Assembly: GCF_032884065.1 (NCBI RefSeq)
Contig: NW_027062885.1
Location: 1 to 64,000, forward strand
Direction of reading: 5' to 3'
Length of the DNA: 64,000 nt
Source of the DNA: Artemia franciscana
Lineage: Eukaryota; Arthropoda; Branchiopoda; Anostraca; Artemiidae
This document shows positions 49,660-62,124 of this stretch, in pieces. Under the pieces are notes generated by a model, which was not told the origin of the DNA, did not search any database, and was given only the letters and a program-made list of their open reading frames with translations. The position numbers and the translations under genes were made by a program. The first letter of the stretch is position 1; each line of letters begins with the position of its first letter.

Positions 49660-51655
49660 TTAACTACGTAAAACTTGCGAATATACAACATTCTTCGCTG
49701 TCTCATTGTCTGTCCATATAGATAGATTGTCAGGTTTACCGACCCTCGAACATGCTACATACAATTGTCCATGGGAAAAACAATCCGTATTACGATCTAT
49801 ACCGGATTTTTCTAATGATTGCCCTTGAGCTTTGTTGATGGTGATTGCAAATGCTAATCGAATTGGAAATTGTAATCTTTTAAATTGAACAGGCAGATCC
49901 ATTGGAATCATGGGTATGCGAGGAATAAGAACAGCCTCACCCTCAACAGGCCTTGTCAAGATTGTTGCCTCTATTACGTTTTCTATTGTTTTTTTTCCCA
50001 TTGTGCACTCGTCCCAAATAATAAGTCTGCATTGACGCAATACTTTACCCATCCCAGATGATTTGGAAATATTGCATGTGGAAGTTTCTGTAGAATACAA
50101 ACTCAGAGGCAATTTCAAAGCAGAATGAGCAGTTCTTTCACCAGGCAGCAACCTTGCGGCTATTCTGGACGACGCAATTGCCAACGCTATGTCATTTTTG
50201 ATCGAATTGATGCCAGAATCAATTTTAACAGAAACGTTTTACCAGTACCGCCTGACGCATCCAAAAAGAAGATTTCTCCAAAGTTGTTATCGACACAATG
50301 TATTATTTTATCATAAATGTCCTTTTGCTCAGACGTTAACTTAGAAATATTATTTTGTACCTACGACAATGGATCACTCGTGTTGTAACTTTGTTCACGA
50401 TCCAATTCTACACATGTCGAAACAGCAGCTTTACGATTAGGTGAAGGCATTCCCAAATCCTGAAGAGGTTTTTTTGCCATACATAAGCACATATCTTCAA
50501 TAATAACTAAAATGTAGCTATTAATTTCTGATGTAAAATCAAGAGTCATATAACCGTTTTCGATGGAGTATATCCTCGGCCATTTTCGATTTATATTTTC
50601 CCCATAGCTCTGTAGGAGCTGAAGGATAGCATGAAGTTAGTATGATTCCAAACAATGCACGAATCTGACTTGAAGTTGACGTTTCGCACTTGTCATTGAT
50701 GCAGTTATCCCAGTGTTGGTCATTCTCCAATAAATTCAGAGCTTGGCTTGCACTACGGTATAAAGGTAATAAAGTAATAACGGTAATAACGGTAATAAAG
50801 GGTATGTTGATTGGGGTGAATGGTGTAGAGTCTTCCTATCGTGGTATCTTTTAAGATGGTTGGTTGGCCGTCGACTGACTTACCCTGTTTTCGACGGTAA
50901 AATGATTCATTTTTCAGCATTCCACGTGTAATACGAAGGTATTTCAGTATACAGCAGTTTTTTTTGCAAAAGAAGCATTTTGACATAACGAAAAGAAAGC
51001 AGTTAACGATTTATCCGGTGGATTCAGGGCTCTTTGTTGCACGTTGGATTCCAAAAAATAAACACGTTGCCTATTCTGTAAGTGTACCGCTAAGTGAAAA
51101 ACAGCTGGACTTCGTTCATGTATCGTAAATGAAAGAGTTCGCCAAACAGCTTCAAAACTGCTTATTTATCTTCCAGCCTGATATTGCGCGATTTCATCAA
51201 CATCACTGATTTCGAACTGCAAGCCAAAAACTGCCATGTAGCTGCATTTGGTGACGTATTTACATATGTATTTGATTGCCTTTACGGAGTTACAGTATCT
51301 AACATTTATGTGTATATTAAATGTTTTTGACAATAAAGGTGAATATGGAACAACCCACTGAATATATACTTCGATGGTGGTACCGTGATGCTTCTTTATT
51401 ATTGCTGTTTTACCACCATTTTCAGTAGATCTTCTATATTGTGGGTAACCATCATTGCCAGTAATTTTGTTGGGTACTAAAAGTCGAGTATATTTCTTTG
51501 TGCACCTTCCTTTGGCCATGTATGGTGATTTTTCATTCAGTGCACCGCAAGGTCCACGTATCAAATTTTTAACCACAAATCATATAAGCCCTTATCGACA
51601 TTTTCAAAAGGAATTTCAGCGGAAATCACATCGTCAATTTCATTAGAACTAATTT
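49660..51655 (-). pseudogene. Helitron Rep/helicase fragment, longer copy
   Basis: As 20457-22015 but retaining the end of the gene. Minus strand: 'RGPCGALNEKSPYMAKG' (about 51560), 'YICKYVTKC', 'NDQHWDNCIND', a Walker A-like GGTGKT (about 50245), 'ASSRIAARLLPGERTAHSA', Walker B 'LIIWDECTM' (about 50010). A deletion then joins Walker B to 'TIENVIEATIL', followed by the C-terminus 'INKAQGQSLEKSG', 'LYVACSRV' and stop at 49660. Several frameshifts; no HUH region. Confidence 0.9.
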
Positions 51656-53229
51656 TATTATATTTACAATCGACAATGAAAGCTAGTATCTAATACACAA
51701 ATCAATCAATCTATTAATATTGTGAAATGTTTAATAAGTCCTGCTAAAGGTTTTTTGACCCAATAAGACTTGACCCAAGTTCTTTTGGGCCTAAAATGCG
51801 ATTTGAAATACAATAACTATTACATTAACAAAAGAGAGAGAGAACACACACTAGAATACAGAAAGTCAGCAGTGACGGCATAAGGCTTTAAAACCGATAG
51901 ATACGGAATATACTATTGGGGCTACTGACCCCTCAAGACGTTATTACACATACCTGGGTCTTACACAACACTATACTACACCTGTATGCTATTGTATAGC
52001 ATATCTGATTGTTGAGTGATGCTATTGTATACCTGTTTATTACGTAACTAAATAGTAATCTTTGCTCAGATTCAATCGAACAGCAGTTTCTAAGTACAAT
52101 TATATTTTTTTAACATGCGAAAAAGAGCAAGAAACCCTTCTATAACGATTTAGTCAAAACAACTAACTCCTAACCTATTCACTGCTCCTTCTCTAACCAA
52201 TGTAATTAGATTTTTCCATAGTGAATACAAAAATGATGATGGCACAAAAAACTATTGTCACTGAAAATCGTAAACCCTGCCGTACAATCATTGGCGTGGC
52301 AAGAATCCTAGTTCTTAGGGAGGGGGAAATATCACAAAGGTCTTTGTAGCTACTTTGTGAACAAAGTACGTACTTCAGATTTACCCAATGACACTTATAT
52401 AGTACCCATGTATAATGAAATATTTTGATCCTTGATGTAATAGGAGCTTAAGGCTAATGTTTTTCTTACTATAGAGCGTAATCGTCTCTTACAAGGTTAC
52501 CGCCAACGCAGTGAATTACAAACAGGAAAAGACTATGGCCTTTTGTTAGTTTAATTTAATTTAATAGTAAGAGACGAACGTCCGACAATCAGGAAGCTAA
52601 GTAAGTTAGGTTGCTAGTAATGCATAATACTTCAGTCACTTGGGGCTATAGTTTGTCCTTCAATGTAAACTTTTTATAAGTTAGTTCGTTCTTTACTGTG
52701 AAAGTTGGACCTGATCGTCTCTTGCTAGGTTGCTAGCTACCGCTGCAACCCGGATAAGCGATGTCATAAGAGGTGATGTCATAACATTTTTGTTTTTCTA
52801 TTTACGTCATACATGGTTCTAATGAAACTTGTATAAAATCCCCAAAGAAAAACAGTAGAGCAACGAAATTCGTACTTGAGGCTATTCATAATAAGATTTT
52901 ATTATTATAGAGATATGGGCTTGAACTAATTTGAACCACTCAGTATTCTTCAGCCAATTGGAAAATTCTACGAAAATTCTGATTCGTCTTAATTAGTGCT
53001 AATGAAATCTCGGTATAAGTAAAATCTTATTTTAAATGGGCTTATACTTTAAGATTATCCTTCAGTTTGCCTTTAATATCGAAAAATTTATTATTTTATT
53101 TTTCATTTTCTAAATTATTTCTCATTCTTTCATAAAAGGTGTGGAATAAGAGTCTTAATAAAGTGTCTACAATATGAATAATAATAAGGTGTCTTAATAA
53201 GAGGTGTAGCTCATTCCTTAAAAAAAAGA
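51656..53229. other. non-coding DNA with dispersed-repeat tails
   Basis: Duplicate of 22016-23589, including the two 'atcgtctctt...' motif copies near 52480 and 52710. No gene supported. Confidence 0.7.
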
Positions 53230-53511
53230 AAACGGGGACTTGGAAACAATATAATAATTCAATATATAACAAACATATCAATTCTCTTTAAACAAGCAAC
53301 TGTGTATTTTTCTTTTCTTGCTTTTACCAATGTATAATCAAAATCCTTAAAGTAAAGAATTATTTCTGTTTGTCATAAAATCTAAAACAGTTTAGTACAA
53401 CGGCTCAGTTTGACCAGACATTTTTTTATGTTAATTCATGCTTGCCATTACATCTCAGCTTTAGTTTGAAGCTGGAAAAAAAAGATACAAGTCAAAGTTT
53501 GAGTGTCAAAG
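53230..53511 (+). promoter_or_regulatory. conserved 5' flank of zinc-finger paralogue
   Basis: Near-identical to 38410-38691 and 23590-23874. It lacks two bases in 'cttggaaacaat' compared with 'cttgggagacaat' in the others. Confidence 0.4.
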
Positions 53512-55083
53512 ATGAATTCAATGAATAAAGGAGCCTCTGATCATGCGATCAATTTCGCAAAAGAAACCCATCAGTCCAATCTGTTAAAAACGAACTGTAC
53601 TGAAGCTGAACTATCGAATACAATAGTCTCATCAGCTGAAGAAACCACCAGACAAAAAGAAGAGAACGCGGAAAATCAGAAGAATGAAATATCTTTTCAA
53701 AATGATGAGAAACGATCTATAAACAATAATCTTATGAGACACCTGACACTTCAAACTAGTAAACACCAGACGATCCACACCGAGGAAAAGCCATTCAAGT
53801 GTGATGTATGCAAGAAAAGTTTTAATCTGAAGGGTAATCTTGCCAAACACATGAGAATCCACACCGGGGAAAAGCCATTCAAGTGTGACATATGTAAGTA
53901 CAGCTCTAATTGGAAGAATGCTCATGCCATACACATGAGAACCCACACCGGGGAAAAGCCATTCAAGTGTGATGTATGCAAGAAAACTTTTAATCAGAAG
54001 GGTAATCTTAACATACACATGAGAATCCACACCGGGGAAAACCCATTCAAGTGTAGCATATGTAAGTACAGCTCTAATTGGAAGAGTGCTCTTGCCGTAC
54101 ACATGAAAACCCACACAGGTGAAAAGCCATTCAAGTGTGATGTATGCAAGCGCAGTTTTAAACAGAAGAGTACGCTTGCCATACACATGAGAATCCACAC
54201 CGGGGAAAAGCCATTCAAGTGTGATGTATGCAAGAAAAGTTTTAATCTGAAGGGTAATCTTGCCAAACACATGAGAATCCACACCGGGGAAAAGCCATTC
54301 AAGTGTGACATATGTAAGTACAGCTCTAATTGGAAGCATGCTCTTGCCATACACATGAGAACCCACACCGGGGAAAAGTCATTCAAGTGTAACGTATGTA
54401 AGCACAGTGTCAATGTCAAGGGTAATCTTGCAATACACATGAGAATCCACACCGGTGAAAAGCCATTCAAGTGTGATGTATGCAAGCACAGTTTTAATCA
54501 GAAGAGTAATCTTGCCATACATATGAGAATCCACACTGGGGAAAAGCCATTCAAGTGTGATGTATGCAAGCACAGTTTTAATCAGAAGATTCATCTTGCC
54601 AACCACATGAGAACACACACCGGGGAAAAGCCCTTCAAGTGTGATGTATGCAAGCACAGTTTTAATCAGAAGAGTACACTTGCCATACACATGAGAACAC
54701 ACACCGGGGAAAATTCATTCAAGTGTAACGTATGTAAGCACAGTGTCAATGTCAAGGGTAATCTTGCAATACACATGAGAATCCACACCGGTGAAAAGCC
54801 ATTCAAGTGTGATGTATGCAAGCACAGTTTTAATCAGAAGAGTAATCTTGCCATACATATGAGAATCCACACTGGGGAAAAGCCATTCAAGTGTGATGTA
54901 TGCAAGCACAGTTTTAATCAGAAGATTCATCTTGCCAACCACACGAGAACACACACCGGGGAAAAGCCATTCAAGTGTGATGTATGCAAGCACAGATTTA
55001 ATCAGAAGGCTTATCTTTCTATACACATGAGAACACACACCGGTGAAAAGCCATTCAACTCTGAAATAGGTAAGCAGTTTTAA
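53512..55083 (+). CDS. C2H2 zinc-finger protein, 15 fingers (copy B)
   Basis: About 523 residues from the first ATG. Same N-terminal region and 15-finger architecture as copy C (38692-40263), with few amino-acid differences, and all zinc ligands present by inspection. Fingers 9-10 and 13-14 are near-duplicates. Linkers are mostly TGEKPF with TGENPF and TGENSF variants. The stop follows 'FNSEIGKQF' through the shared two-base deletion. Putative nuclear DNA-binding protein; binding site and effector function unknown. The continued integrity of B and C, against ligand loss in A, Z1 and Z2, makes these the most likely working copies. Confidence 0.8.
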   Translation: MNSMNKGASDHAINFAKETHQSNLLKTNCTEAELSNTIVSSAEETTRQKEENAENQKNEISFQNDEKRSINNNLMRHLTLQTSKHQTIHTEEKPFKCDVCKKSFNLKGNLAKHMRIHTGEKPFKCDICKYSSNWKNAHAIHMRTHTGEKPFKCDVCKKTFNQKGNLNIHMRIHTGENPFKCSICKYSSNWKSALAVHMKTHTGEKPFKCDVCKRSFKQKSTLAIHMRIHTGEKPFKCDVCKKSFNLKGNLAKHMRIHTGEKPFKCDICKYSSNWKHALAIHMRTHTGEKSFKCNVCKHSVNVKGNLAIHMRIHTGEKPFKCDVCKHSFNQKSNLAIHMRIHTGEKPFKCDVCKHSFNQKIHLANHMRTHTGEKPFKCDVCKHSFNQKSTLAIHMRTHTGENSFKCNVCKHSVNVKGNLAIHMRIHTGEKPFKCDVCKHSFNQKSNLAIHMRIHTGEKPFKCDVCKHSFNQKIHLANHTRTHTGEKPFKCDVCKHRFNQKAYLSIHMRTHTGEKPFNSEIGKQF

Positions 55084-55400
55084 TTGGGACAAGAATCTTG
55101 CCATACACATGAGAACCCACCTCGGTGAAAAGTCATTCAAGTGTGATGCATGCAAGCGCAGTTTTAATCAGAAGAGCAATCTTGCCATACACATGAGAAC
55201 CCACTCTTGCCATACGCATGAGAACTCACACTTGGGAAAATCCATTCAAGTGTGATGTATGTAAGCACAGTTCTAACTAGAAGAATGTTCTTGTCATAGG
55301 CATGAGAACCCACACTTGTTAAAAGTCATTCAAGTGTGATGTATGCAAGCGCAGTTTTAATGTCAAGGTTAAATTTGTCATGTACATGAGAACCAAACAA
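55084..55400 (+). pseudogene. decayed zinc-finger tail of copy B
   Basis: Same non-coding finger remnants as after copies A and C, with shared frame break and stop codons. Confidence 0.72.
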
Positions 55401-55404
55401 ATAA

Positions 55405-55600
55405 AAAGTCGAAACAATAGGGAAAATATTTTCAAGACAGTGAAAATCAATTCTGTGAATATTTCGGCCCTATGTCCAAGGGCTGTCTTCAGCACAATAC
55501 GAGAAAGAGAGACAAAAACTATGTATATATGAATAAACTTACATTAAAATGCGAAAATTAAAACTAATAATGTTAAAAACTTTTTAAAAACAGCCCTAGC
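55405..55600 (-). repeat. dispersed repeat with hammerhead-like core
   Basis: Copy of the 25581-25780 repeat, with the core at about 55466-55496 on the minus strand. Confidence 0.45.
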
Positions 55601-55763
55601 ATCCTTACTTCAACGAAGTTCAACTAGGACTCGTTGAAAGTAATTCCTTGTACATTAAAACGCATTAAATTACATTAAAATGCAATTTTTTTTAAATATA
55701 TTTTTTTTAATTCTGAAAGGTATTAAAATACATCAGTTTCCTATCAAATGAGTTATTCAACAC

Positions 55764-56180
55764 CTCTATGATTTTCCAGTGCCGAGCTACCTGAGGTGAA
55801 AAACGGAAAAAAATGCCGTGGATGCAGAATATCCTGGTTGCCACTTTTCTTGATTTTCAAACCAATATTTTTTACTTGTTATTCAAGAAAAGGTACACTT
55901 AGTTTCCTAAATAGGGGTATTGGGCAAGGCGGGTCTATTGGTGTACTTTTTTTTTTATCTGACTCTAGTTTTAGGTGTTGTGGGACATTTGTTTTTTACT
56001 ACAAGGGGTGATCATCTCTTACAAGGCTTCTACCTACCGCTGCAACCCGGACTAGGCTACTAGCTACCGCCGTAAAAATGAATTTAATATAATATTTTAA
56101 ACATGCCCTTTCCTGTTACAAACAGGAAAAGCCTATGGCTTTTTCTTATTTGGAATAGTAAGAGGAAGAACTTCAGAGAG
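55764..56180 (+). repeat. unnamed dispersed repeat, copy 1 of block B
   Basis: Duplicate of 25945-26360, with complete 'ctaccgctgcaacccgg' tail and the following 'aaacaggaaaagcctatggc'. The diverged second copy is near 56900-57195. Confidence 0.55.
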
Positions 56181-56368
56181 GGAGGTATTAAAATAAACCC
56201 TATATGTGCCATGGTTTGTTCTTCAATAGATTTCAGCTATCTCTACAGCCACGATACCGATGGGACTTACATAATCCCCATTTGGAGTTAACCAGCCCGA
56301 TTTTTGTGTAATTTTTTAGTGTCTTAGCGAATTTATTGTCATGGCCTATTCATAAATCATTATTCATA

Positions 56369-56440
56369 TGTCTGTGATTAACAATGGTAAGCATACCCGC
56401 TTGTCACGTGGGTGACCGGGGTTCGATTTCTCCTTGGAGA
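56369..56440 (+). tRNA. tRNA-Asp(GTC)-like sequence, degenerate
   Basis: Duplicate of 26554-26625 with the same anticodon loop TTGTCAC. The T arm is weaker (TTTCTCC instead of TTCCTCC). Acceptor stem unpaired; probably a pseudogene. Confidence 0.45.
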
Positions 56441-56466
56441 CAATTTATTAACATATTGACTTCAAG

Positions 56467-56537
56467 TCCCCGATGGTACTGTGGTAAGCAAACTCGCTTG
56501 TCACGTAGGAGACCAGGGTTAATTTCCCTGTTGGAAG
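56467..56537 (+). tRNA. second tRNA-Asp(GTC)-like sequence, degenerate
   Basis: Duplicate of 26652-26722, anticodon loop TTGTCAC, with a one-base change in the T arm region. Probably a pseudogene. Confidence 0.42.
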
Positions 56538-56899
56538 AAATTTTTAATACATTGACTCTAAATATAACCATACAAGCCTATACTATTTTTATGTTGCCTA
56601 TGCAAGTTATAATATTCTAGAGTTTGTTCTTTCTTATGATTTTCATAAAAAATTGATTCCTCTAATTATGCATTTCTTGTATTATTATCTTGTCCAATGG
56701 TTAACTTGTATAAATATTGTATTCACTTGTTACCAAACATGGTTATAAGCTATATGATTATAACATCCTTCATCAAGTTTTTACAGGAAAATGTAGTTTT
56801 TTTTGTCAAGATTTATTCTATTTTAAAAACTATTTTGTTTTTAATTACAAAAGGTTCAAGATGTAGCGGTTTCCTTTAAAGTCAGTCATTATACAGCTT

Positions 56900-57195
56900 T
56901 CTATGATTTTCCAGTGCCCAGTTGCTTAGGAGAAAAAAAGGAAAGAAAAAAGATCCCACATATGCAGATTGTCGTGGTTGCATCCACTTTTTCTTGATTT
57001 TCAAGCCAATTAGTTTCATCGTTGTTCAGGCCAAGAGACGGTAAAATTTCTATAAAGAGGCATTGGAAAAGGCGGTACTAATAGTGTACTTCTTATTTGA
57101 TCAGATTTTTTTGGGATTTATGGATTATTTTAGTTTTTACTATGAAGCTTAATCGTCTCTTACTAGGTTGCTAGCTACCGCTATAACCCGGATCT
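56900..57195 (+). repeat. unnamed dispersed repeat, copy 2 of block B
   Basis: Duplicate of 27085-27385, ending in the 'atcgtctcttactaggttgctagctaccgct' motif. A tail-only copy follows near 57430-57485. Confidence 0.55.
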
Positions 57196-57639
57196 ATAAG
57201 ATAAACTTCATTAATCATATATTTAATATATCCTATATGTTCGTTAGGAAGTAGTTAGGAAGGCTGGCTTTCATCAGATTTACCCGAGTTTGAATCCGAA
57301 TTGCAAAGTAAATTTGTTTATACTATGTTATCTAAAGATAAGTGTGTGTTGCATCATCATCTATGTAACGATTCTTTATAATATTTCAATTAGTATTAGT
57401 ATGGACTACACTTCGCTCTATAATGTAACTATGGGACGTGATCGTCTCCTACTAGATTGCTAGCTACCGCTGCAACCGGGATTTAGGTTCATCCTACTTA
57501 AAAAAGTGAAGATAATATGAATGAGCCACAGAGTTCAGTTTCTTTAGACTTGAGTTCGTTCTTCACTATGAAACCTTCACTATGAATCTGTATTGAACAA
57601 TATGTTGCACGGAAAATCTGGCTTTATCTCAGATTTTAA

Positions 57640-59540
57640 AGAAAGATTAAGACGGCTAGGCCAGTTCTACGGGTGACGAATAACAGATTGTCAAAGATTC
57701 TACTTTTTGGCCTTTTATCTGGGGTCAAATGAAAAGTAAGCTGTCTAAAACTCGGGTGGTAAGCGGTCGTACGAAATGATTTAAAGAATATTGGAACTGT
57801 ATTGAATTGAGAAAAAGGTGAGACTTATGTATAACCAAGGAGCAACCAAAAGTTATTTTTAGTTGTAGTAAAAGTAGTAGTCAATTCAAAGAGAAAATAG
57901 AGACTAGTGTTTGTAGTACCATACTAAAAAGTCTGTTGAAATTCCATCGATCTATTTATGCGACGTATTTTCAAATTAGTAAATCAAATTACTGCTTATT
58001 CCAGGAAAGAAAAATAGGCCTAGCTTTTTAAAACCAGGTTATCTAATTCTAAGCACCAAATCTAGACTGACAAGGAAATTCGCTTCTACTATTATTGCTA
58101 CTACAAAGTCACTGCAAGACCAAGCCACCTGAGGCCAACACAGTTGCAAACGCTCTTACTCCATCCCAACCTATTCAAGCTTCCTTCTTTCACCCTCCCT
58201 AGAAGTTCTTATTCTTTTTAAATCTTTCCTTACGACATCCACCGACCCAATTTTGGCAACAACATGGTTTTCGTCTGGCTGACAAGGACCATCTTTGGCA
58301 ATCTGTCATCCTTCATTCATGGAACATGTCCTAGCCATCTCATCTTCTCTCGCATTGTAGCCCTAGAAAGCTTGATTTAAAGGTGTTTTTTGTCTAGCTT
58401 ACAGTGTGAGATGCGGTCTGTCGCATACCATACAGTCAGTCTGACGCTCCTTCCCTCCCCCTGGATAAATTTCTGCCGGCACCCTTGGAATGACTATCTA
58501 AAATTCGTTTGATTTTTTCTCCGCCAGTTAAACCTGGCATATTACAAATAATTGAGTTTCCAGTGGAAATATCATTTTTTTCCGAGTAACATTTTTTCCA
58601 AATGTTGTTTGTTTTCCTGTGTTGAAATTCATTGAGGCTTTTGGGAAGGGACTTGAGTTTTCCTTTTTTAATCTGTACTTAAAAGAAGAAATTCTCAATC
58701 TCAACACTTTGCACAATTAAAGCCGAGTATGCACATTATGTTAGAAATCCTTAAGAACATAGGACTTTCAAAATTCTGGAAAATAACAACTACCTTGAAT
58801 CACTGAAAGGAGAGCAAAACTTAATTCAAGATTCAATAAAAATTTAAGAATTAACGGACGCAGCCTTAGACGAAGAACAGTACTATGATTATTATTATTT
58901 AAGAATTAACGACGCTTCTTGACTACTAAGGTCCTTACGTCGGCCCTGCAGTGCACTCCTGCAGCGTGATTCGATCTCTGGGTCCCGTATTACCAAGCTA
59001 AGGTCAAATCCACTGCGCCACCACAGGACAAAAGTACTGTGAAATATGTTGAAGCTTAACATTTAAATCTTTCGCTTGAAGCAACCATAGTGAAATTATA
59101 GAATAACAAAGCCTGAATTAATTCTGCTACAAATAGTACAGCGCCATCTTCGACCTTAACAATAAAAATGTAAAATCATATTGATGTATGATTTATAAAG
59201 AGGGATAAACTTTGGTTTTTTCATTAGCAACCACTAAAATCTTTTCGGTTTTCAGAAACACCATAGTGTTTTCAGTCACCATGTCCTTCATAAGATGGAT
59301 TAGGGTTATACAATTTATATTAAATAGTTGACGTGGCTATGCCGCGCTTGATGGTTGACAGGTTACGAAGATGCGTTGTTTGGCCATTAATTTTGGACTA
59401 AACGAAAAACAGGTCGTCCCCAAATGAGAAGGGGAAGAAGTCGTAAGAAACCGTTTAAAAGAAACTGTTACTTTATGGAAAGGGGAACTGAAGCTTTGAA
59501 CAGACTGGGTCGGGTGAAGAGTGCGTACAGTTATTAATAG
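57640..59540. other. non-coding DNA with LINE tails and a SINE-like repeat
   Basis: Duplicate of 27820-29720. It holds decayed non-LTR ORF2 tails at about 57640-57830 (+), 58110-58450 (-, 'RWLGHV' and 'DRLPKMVL') and 59330-59540 (+). The minus-strand A-box/B-box SINE-like repeat is at about 58928-59029. No intact gene. Confidence 0.55.
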
Positions 59541-60251
59541 TTAAGGTAGTATTAGATTTTATTTAGGGTCAAGTAGCCGGAGTTTATAGACTTGCTATCA
59601 TCTTTTTCGAAATTAATAGATTTCAACAATCGATACTGATTTCGCTGTGTAACAATTAGCTTTAACACAAATAAAATTCATGCAACGTCGAGTGTTTGAA
59701 AAGGAGGGTGGAACGATTCTTATTTAAAAACCTTGATTAGACTCGTAACATTATTTTCCGCTACACACAACACCTGCTGTACATGATTTTTAAAATTGTA
59801 CAGCTTTTTGGTTAAATAGTGAATATACGCACTTGTATAAATCGTGTTAATCGTGGACTCCATGAAAGGAGGTAAAGGCTGAAAGTTTGAATTGATTGGG
59901 GTGCAGATTAAGCTTGCACGGCTGTGATGGTCTTAGGCAGCTTGGTGTTGCAGTAAGTTTATGATGATTTGACAGTTCATAACATAAGAAGACCAATCTC
60001 TATAATGCCCAGAACCCATAAAACACAAATGAAATACCAGAAGCACTGATTATCCATAAAAAATGTACTTAATTAGCTCCTTCCACAGCTAAATTACCGT
60101 GGTTTATTGAGTTAAAGATAAAAGCAAGTAAACTTCGGCAATATACGCTGAGTAAAAATTTCCAAAGCGTCGAAAATTAAACACACTTAATGAATCACAG
60201 GCAAAACCGAGCTTTTTTGGTTGGATTGCCTCCTGGTAACAGCCTGATTTC
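59541..60251. other. non-coding DNA, nothing recognised
   Basis: Counterpart of 29721-30428. No gene, RNA or repeat that I can support. Confidence 0.5.
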
Positions 60252-61215
60252 GGAAAATTCATGGTATACACTTTGGTATTAGCACATAGGGCACTTTTAT
60301 AGACTAATGTTTCTTAGCATATCCTATAGACGTTTCACCCACTTTCATAGACCTTGGAAGATAATCATGTAGTGGCGCAGTGGTACTAATTGCTGCTTGA
60401 TAATACGGGACCTGGAGATCAATCTCACCACCTGCAAGGCCCATAATTTTATTCTGATGATGAGATTATGCGAAAGAATCGATACTAATCCAAACAACAA
60501 AAGAAGGAGAGCTTGGAAGGCATCAACTGACCCTTAGTAGCTGGAGGATGTGAATTCTTTCCCTAAAATCTCACAATTTCGGCAATTCAGTTTTCCACAT
60601 AGTTCTCTAATATTCCATAGCACCTATTATATAGAAATTTTCTCCGCTTTCTTAGAAATTGAAAGATATCAACTGAAGCTTAGTACCTGGAGGGTGTCTT
60701 CTTTCAACAAAATGTCACTATTCCGGCAATTTAATTTTCCGGAAAATTCATGGTATACACTTTGGTATTAGCACATAGGGCACTTTTATAGACATCCTAC
60801 AGGATGTCTATAAAAGTGCACATAGGGCACTTTTATAGCACATCCTACAGACGTTTCACCCACTTTCATAGACCTTGGAAGATAATCATGTAGTGGCGCA
60901 GTGGTACTAATTGCTGCTTGATAATACGGGACCTGGAGATCAATCTCACCACCTGCAAGGCCCATAATTTTATTCTGATGATGAGATTATGCGAAAGAAT
61001 CGATACTAATCCAAACAACAAAAGAAGGAGAGCTTGGAAGGCATCAACTGACCCTTAGTAGCTGGAGGATGAGGATTCTTTCCCTAAAATCTCGCAATTT
61101 CGGTAATTCTCTAATATTCCATAGCACCTCTTATATAGAAATTTCCTCCGCTTTCTTAGAAATTGAAAGATATCAACTGAAGCTTAGTACCTGGAGGGTG
61201 TTACTTCTTTCAACA
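60252..61215 (+). repeat. tandem duplication, ~490-bp unit x2, with foldback insertion
   Basis: Duplicate of 30429-31340, units starting at 60252 and 60741. Unit 2 contains an extra ~40-base palindrome (60780-60819) absent from block A. SINE-like cores are at about 60370 and 60890. Confidence 0.85.
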
Positions 61216-62043
61216 AATGTCTTCTTCTTCGACAGCTCTGTTCTGGACTCGGAATAGCTAAGAAACCCTGGATATAGAAATCAGCCCAACAGTGCATGCT
61301 ATTGTAACTATGAAAAAACCCCATAGTCAATTATTGTAATTTCTCTGACGTGCTTATGCTACCTTGTGTGCTATTTTAGCCAATAAATCATATTATATTC
61401 TATTCTAATCCTTACGGGGTCAAAACTTCCATTCACTGTGCATGGCTGATATTAAATGTCTAAAGGGCTTTTAAAAATCATTTCACGAGGAATACATTCA
61501 AAATTACGATGGATATCTTAAATATAGTCGATAAAACAATAGTCGAACTGCAGTAATGTGTACAAGAACTATAAATAATTTTCAAATTGTAGCATATATC
61601 TCTTTTTAGTAAAAATAGAATTACCATATAAACGGCGAAAGTCGTGGCTCTGTGAGGGGCATGAAATATCTGTTTAAATATGTTTCAAAAGGTCAGGGGT
61701 GACGGTTGTACATGACTTTGCTAAGGTCATGATTCAGACATAAATCAAAATTAAGGCCATTTTAAACACTGGAATGAAGAAATAGAACAATTTCTAGCGT
61801 TTGTTATACTTTTGTGACGAAAAGACAGATTATCCTGAAGTTTTTAAAAATCTGTTAGAAGATCTAAAAACTTATTACAAACACGAGATTCAACAACTTT
61901 TTTTTATATATATTCAGTGTTTGTTCATTCAAAACCAAATTTTCAACAGAAAAATAAATCAACATAATTTCCCATACAAGGCCCCATCTCCAGGAAGAAG
62001 CAGGGGAGAAAAGAATATAGACGAAATATAAAAAGAAAATACA
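61216..62043. other. non-coding DNA with a possible Helitron Rep scrap
   Basis: Duplicate of 31341-32168, including the 'KYLFKYVSKG'-like segment near 61665-61700. No supported gene. Confidence 0.4.
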
Positions 62044-62063
62044 TCTATATATATATAAATATA

Positions 62064-62123
<60 letters not shown>
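62044..62123. repeat. (AT)n microsatellite
   Basis: AT tract at the right boundary of the large duplication, against the 3' CTAG of a minus-strand Helitron. In copy 1 the same boundary abuts a plus-strand Helitron instead. Confidence 0.93.
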
Positions 62124-62124
<1 letters not shown>

